Of a stretch of DNA of 64,000 bases, positions 59,791 through 64,000 are shown one piece after another. The stretch comes from Athripsodes cinereus. Taxonomy: Eukaryota > Arthropoda > Insecta > Trichoptera > Leptoceridae. The position numbers were made by a program, and so were the translations under genes. The stretch is taken from positions 19,239,384 to 19,303,383 of the forward strand of contig OX388317.1 in the NCBI GenBank assembly GCA_947579605.1, read 5' to 3'. The notes under the pieces were generated by a model. That model was not told where the DNA came from and ran no database searches. It saw only the letters and a list, made by a program, of their open reading frames with translations. Each line of letters opens with the position of its first letter. Positions within the stretch are counted from its first letter, which is position 1.

Positions 59791-59962
59791 AAAAAAAGAT
59801 ATATCTAGGTTTATCATATAAACCCAAATACAACCTTATGCACCTTTCACAGTAAGCTAAAAGCTTGTGTCGTGAAAGAGGAGTTTGCCGGCACCTGGGA
59901 TCGAACCACGGTCTTCATGTGCACGAGGCCGAGACTCTACCTCCAGGCTACTGACGAACTAA
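59788..59962 (-). mobile_element. tRNA-derived SINE family 1, near full length
   Basis: 'gatatatctaggtttatc', 'aacccaaatacaaccttatg', 'gtgtcgtgaaagaggag', inverted B box GGGATCGAACC, and 'gactctacctccaggctac'. Confidence 0.8.
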
Positions 59963-60283
59963 CTAAATAGTTAAAAAACTTAATTAAACCAACTTCATAA
60001 AAACAACAAAAAACGACGAGTTAACTATGTATAAAGTATTTTTTCAATTTTACTTGAAAATGTATGTTCCTACCACCTTTGGAGTATGTTTAATTATTAT
60101 TGTTTGTCAAGATATGTACATAATGCTAGTTTCTTGGCCTTGTAAAAAAAATTCGCCCACTCGATGCAATATTCAATATTAATACTCATTTTTACGTTTA
60201 ACGCAAACCCTATTCACTATTACACTAGGCTACCAACTAACAACAAAATATTATAATGTTCTTTTTTGACACTTTCGCCATGA

Positions 60284-60355
60284 AGCAGAGTGGCGCAGCG
60301 GAAGCGTGCTGGGCCCATAACCCAGAGGTCCGTGGATCGAAACCACGCTCTGCTA
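60284..60355 (+). tRNA. Initiator tRNA-Met (CAT)
   Basis: Same 72-nt sequence as the copies at 53455 and 62955, with CCCATAA anticodon loop, GGG:CCC anticodon stem and A1:U72. The flanks are unrelated to the other two copies. A run of about 11 T (60361-60371) terminates Pol III. Confidence 0.97.
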
Positions 60356-60515
60356 AAAAATTTTTTTTTTTATTATCAAAATGCTTGTTTTCATATTATT
60401 TTGGAAAGATTATTAATATAACAGTTGCTTCCTGCATTTTACACTATTTTGATTTTAATCTTAATGCCAAATCAAATGAGGATGATATTTATTAGTTGTA
60501 TAATCCATTAATTCA

Positions 60516-60760
60516 TACTATCACGACATTTACTACTAGTGGGGTACTTAGTGGACTAGATGCGCGTAAAAACATGCAAATCATCCTCTCCGTGCCAATA
60601 AATGGTGAACACATTCAGTATGGATGGCATACGTCATAGATGAATTGAAGATATTATTTAATGTCTTATACGGGTAATTTTACGAATACATTCCTTCTAG
60701 AAGACACTCGCAAACTTCAATAGAAGACTGGAAGATCTTTTCTATGCGGAAGATTCCATG
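60516..60760 (+). repeat. R1 repeat copy, long
   Basis: 'actatcacgacatttactac', 'aaatcatcctctccgtgcca', 'acattcagtatggatggc', 'gatgaattgaagat', 'gacactcgcaaacttc', 'agaagactggaagat'. Shows the extended 3' half of the family. Confidence 0.6.
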
Positions 60761-60774
60761 GAACATTTTTACTC

Positions 60775-61760
60775 ATTTATTTATTTATACACACATATAC
60801 AGCTTAAAGCTTTTATAAGCATAAAAATTAAATACATGGTATTAAAAACTAAAAAAGTAGGTAATTAAAAATATATAATATGTAAGAAAGTATCAACACA
60901 GTATTAAATAAAAAATAAGCATGAATACAATAAACCAATTAAAATAACTTGCAATTGAACACTCAACGATTCATACTATATAAAAAAGTTAACAAAACAA
61001 TTAAAATATATGAAATGTAAAAAACACTACTTATATAAAAAGTTAACAAAGCAAATAAAATATATAAAATGTAAGATAACTGTAAGTAAAAATAATTGCA
61101 TTGAACTGTCAACAATTAATAAATGAAGAAATTCACAGTATTAGTCAAACGATAAAATCAATAATAAATTAGTCAAACGTTAAAATCAACAATAAAGAAT
61201 TCCCAGATAAAACAGCCAAATTCATGGTAACAAGCAAAATTAATTAAATAAACAAATAAAACTACACATATCCGTCACACAAAAAATTTGAGACCGAGAA
61301 AACACAATCCCAAAATGTCCCAAAAAGAAAACACATTTTCCACCTTTTATAAGCACTTGAGAGCTGTTTAGATATAAAACATGCATAGACAAGCCTTCGA
61401 GCTTGGCGATAATCTCGGCTATTGTATTAGAGCACTTTTAATTTTGTTTTTTTGTTAAGCTTATTTCAAAAATATTTAACTGTAGGAGTCACATTTTTTT
61501 GCATTCTTTAGGTTTAGTTTAATTCTAAAAAATATAATTAGGAGGGGCCGTGGTTGCGTGGACAGGTCGCCGGCACCGTGCGACCTTAAGCGGTGCATTA
61601 AGTTTCTGATCACCTACTGTGAGATGAATATTTGATAAACTGTAAACCCAAACAGATTGAATGAGATTTTTAAAATTATAATATACAAGTTATGTCAATG
61701 GTAATGGCTATTTATATCGGCAAAATAAATAATAAAACTAGCTAGCTCCTTTCTATCTAT
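60775..61760. other. A-rich DNA, probably an old LINE tail
   Basis: 'acagcttaaagcttttataa' and long A-rich stretches resemble the inverted LINE tails elsewhere. At 61545-61600 a short GC-rich stretch 'gggccgtggttgcgtggac' is not assigned. Confidence 0.35.
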
Positions 61761-61762
61761 GT

Positions 61763-61837
61763 ATATAGTTCATTTCAGCACCTGATAATGCGAACTCGGA
61801 GACCGCGATACCGGTCGTGCTTAAGTCATATTCAATA
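61763..61837. repeat. 75-bp direct repeat, copy 1
   Basis: 'cagcacctgataatgcgaac', 'tcggagaccgcgataccggt', 'cgtgcttaagtcatattc'. Differs by one base from 63476-63550. Confidence 0.9.
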
Positions 61838-61943
61838 TTATGCGTACATAGATAAAATAATTACGTAATATATTTTAGTTTGTATATCTAATAAAATACA
61901 GCGTACCGTGTAGGTACAGAATATTTATAATAATAGAGAGAAA

Positions 61944-62324
61944 TCGGTTAGAAGCATTCGAAATGTGGATACACCGAAGAATGCTTCGTATACCTTGGAC
62001 CGAAAAAGTCAGTAACATCGAAGTACTTAGGAGAGCCAGAGCCAGAAGAGAGCTGTTGTCGATTGTCAAAGTGAGGAAGGTCTCATATTTGGGTCACGTG
62101 CTGCGTGGGGAGGAGTATCGTCTCCTCCGTCTTATATTGGAGGGCAAGATAGAGGGAAGACGGGGAGTTGGCAGAAAGCAGATGTCCTGGCTGCGCAACA
62201 TTAGGGAGTGGACCGGAATCCGGACAGTGGATGACAGGTTCAGAGCAGCACAGGACAGGGAGGTTTTTGCCGGAGTGATCGCCAACGTCGGGGGGACCTG
62301 ACATGGCACAGAAAGAAGAAGAAG
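61944..62324 (+). mobile_element. 5'-truncated LINE inside the duplicated segment
   Basis: Encodes MWIHRRMLRIPWTEKVSNIE, then VSYLGHVLRGEEYRLLRLIL, GKIEGRRGVGRKQMSWLRNI and a stop after IANVGGT at 62299-62301, with a GAAGAAGAAG tail. Flanked by 11-bp repeats ATAGAGAGAAA at 61933-61943 and 62325-62335. Copy 1 of the segment has the empty site (one TGGAGAGAAA at about 52850). Confidence 0.93.
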
Positions 62325-62459
62325 ATAGAGAGAAAACATAATATAGTAACTATAGATAGCTACAAACAAATACGTATTTTACAAAATACCTACAGTACGA
62401 GTTCATAGTATGCATGAGTTTGTTTGTAAAACACCATTTTAAGAATACTTCTTACTTAC

Positions 62460-62690
62460 TTACTTCCGATGGCCGAACAGCCTTTGCAGGACCTTTGCCT
62501 CCGAAACAATGGATCTCCAAGCCTTTCTATCTTGAGCAATGGATTGCCAATTTCTTTTTCTTTGTCTTTCAGCTCCTCTAGATCTCGATTGATGTTATCT
62601 AACAACCTTTGTCTTGGCCTGCCTAACGGTTTTCTGCCCTCGAGTATACCCTGCATAATACCTTTAGTCGCCTTTTTTTCATTAATACCA
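62460..62690 (-). pseudogene. LINE ORF2 tail, copy 2
   Basis: The minus strand reads GRKPLGRPRQRLLDNI, then (after a shift) IAQDRKAWRSIVSEAK and LFGHRK with a stop at 62460-62462. The order 'GRPR..W.D' then 'DR..WR..V.EA' is typical of insect LINE C-termini. Confidence 0.8.
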
Positions 62691-62954
62691 TTTTAAGAAT
62701 GCACAAAGGCATTTATCACTTAAAGTATCTGATATTTTTATTAAGATTAGACCTCAAATGAGATGAGATGGTTTTATTTCAAAAAAATTTACCGAGGTTA
62801 CTCAGTTTTAATCTTAATCGAAATTTTAGATCTTTAAAACGTGAAATCAGTACCAAAACAAAATTAAAATCTTAATTGATTAAATATATTTTTTCGTATA
62901 AATTGCGGTTCACATGACGAAATTGTGGTAAAGAAATTAAAAAAAAAAAACCAT

Positions 62955-63026
62955 TAGCAGAGCGTGGTTTCGATCCACGGACCTCTGGGTTATGGGCCCA
63001 GCACGCTTCCGCTGCGCCACTCTGCT
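62955..63026 (-). tRNA. Initiator tRNA-Met (CAT)
   Basis: Identical over 72 nt to the other two copies. It lies in the duplicated segment, and its flanks match those of 53455-53526. A 12-T terminator on the minus strand (62939-62950). Confidence 0.97.
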
Positions 63027-63380
63027 GTACTGTAGCCCCGCGAAAAAATTATTATAAGTATTAGCAATAGTATTGTAGAAGTATCTAAGTGAATGTCTTG
63101 GTAAGGTCAGCATCGATACTTTTTTAACCTACCATGCAAGCTATTCAACAGAAGTAGACGATATTTTCTTTTTCTCAATATGTCGCTAAGAATGACATGT
63201 TACAGGACACAGCTAAGCCACTATTCTATATTTTATTATACTTGATCCTTGAAGTGGAGCAGCCATCGATCAAATGACATTTAAATGTAATGCAGACAGT
63301 CCTCGTCAAGCGAATAAAAAATAAGGAATTAAAAATAGGTAGCACATGTAATCACTGAAGCGAGAATGTTAAATATTTTA

Positions 63381-63475
63381 ACGGAATAAATAAAACAAGC
63401 GTTTTATTCTACTAATGATTTAATCGGTGAGAGAGACGTCTTTCGTCTTATAAGGACATTGTCAATCGATTATTT
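63381..63475. repeat. Repeat with hairpin-GAAA motif
   Basis: The minus strand has GTCCTTATAAGAC followed by GAAAGACGTC, then 'tagtagaataaaacg'. Related to 690-800 and 41817-41965. Confidence 0.5.
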
Positions 63476-63550
63476 ATATAGTTCATTTCAGCACCTGATA
63501 ATGCAAACTCGGAGACCGCGATACCGGTCGTGCTTAAGTCATATTCAATA
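63476..63550. repeat. 75-bp direct repeat, copy 2
   Basis: 74 of 75 bases match 61763-61837. The pair brackets duplicated-segment copy 2. Confidence 0.9.
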
Positions 63551-63659
63551 GAAACATAAAAAATCATACCTAATACTTAAATATTAATTTTATTAGATTA
63601 TTTATATTAGCAAGTTTATACTCGTATGATGTAAGCAAAGAAAAATAAATAACGTTGAG

Positions 63660-63987
63660 CATATTTGATATCAATAAAACACTGTTTTACTTTTTTCTAT
63701 TGATTTATTAATACTCAAGCGCTTTCGTCAAGTTAGCTTGACAATTTCAAGAGAATTAATTACAAGAATTTTTTTTCAAGTCACATGCAACAACAATATT
63801 GTCTTAACTACTCCTACTTCCTTACCCCTTCTTTTCTGTTTTTATTTTTGTTGTTGCACGTGACTTAAAGAAAAAAATTTCTTGTAATTAGTTCTCTTGA
63901 AAATGTCAAGCTAACTTGACGAAAGCGCTTGAGTATTAATAAATCAATAGTGAAAAGTAAAACATTGTTTTATTGATATCAAATATG
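63660..63987. repeat. 328-bp fold-back element
   Basis: Inverted arms of about 140 bp (63660-63800 and 63845-63987). Each has a perfect GTCAAG/CTTGAC hairpin followed, reading outward, by GAAAGCGCTTGAG and then 'attaataaatcaatag', 'aaaaca.tgttttatt', 'gatatcaaatat'. The loop is a C/T-rich 40 bp. Confidence 0.9.
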
Positions 63988-64000
63988 TTTAAAATGTCTT

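Larger units (their letters stand above)
61840..63380. repeat. Duplicated segment, copy 2 (carries tRNA-iMet)
   Basis: Matches 52745-53883 in the same orientation, with a 381-bp retrotransposon insertion and its 11-bp target duplication as the main difference. Confidence 0.92.

Noticed and set aside
61545..61600. Possible tRNA or SINE head (gggccgtggttgcgtggac)
   Set aside because: No cloverleaf and no clear B box could be drawn.

Overview
The window is nuclear DNA of an insect. It is very AT-rich, carries two intron-containing sigma-class glutathione S-transferase genes and eukaryotic initiator tRNA-Met genes, and is otherwise packed with decayed transposable elements. The constant use of words such as TAGGTAC, TACCTACC and CGAGTA, and a short interspersed element with an 'acccataatacaagatt ... 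gtgtgaattgtc' core, make a moth or butterfly my best guess. That is inference from texture, not proof.

Layout. 1-7600: a possible 3' coding tail (1-60), a 16-copy 41-bp tandem repeat (973-1632), SINE copies and a fold-back element (7264-7490). 7602-10271 (minus): complete 4-exon sigma GST gene A (206 codons) with a recognisable TATA/initiator promoter. 10300-15500: a MITE family and three retrotransposon C-terminal remnants. 15604-22397 (minus): complete 4-exon sigma GST gene B with exon lengths identical to A. Its large intron 2 holds a TTAA-flanked piggyBac-type element and two retrotransposon tails. 22400-35500: mostly AT-rich repeat debris. 35543-35591, 43421-43483 and 45576-45698 (or 45861-45947): isolated exon-like segments on the plus strand that might belong to one or two small genes (uncertain). 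36803-38099: a nearly complete but inactivated mariner-type transposon. 38100-52500: a dense set of palindromic MITEs, including one nested inside another. 52740-53883 and 61840-63380: two direct copies of a segment that carries a minus-strand initiator tRNA-Met gene. A third identical tRNA-Met gene lies at 60284-60355 on the plus strand. The window ends in a long fold-back element (63660-63987).

The only confidently functional genes are the GST pair (glutathione conjugation, detoxification and handling of lipid peroxidation products) and the three tRNA-iMet genes (translation initiation). By hand count the two GST proteins share 119 of 206 aligned residues and have no length difference in any exon, so they are tandem duplicates. 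The most interesting unexplained signals are: (1) several different fold-back families that share the order 'hairpin then GAAA then AT-rich arm', which resembles part of a hammerhead ribozyme as found in Penelope-like elements; (2) the duplicated tRNA-iMet segment; and (3) the plus-strand exon candidates.
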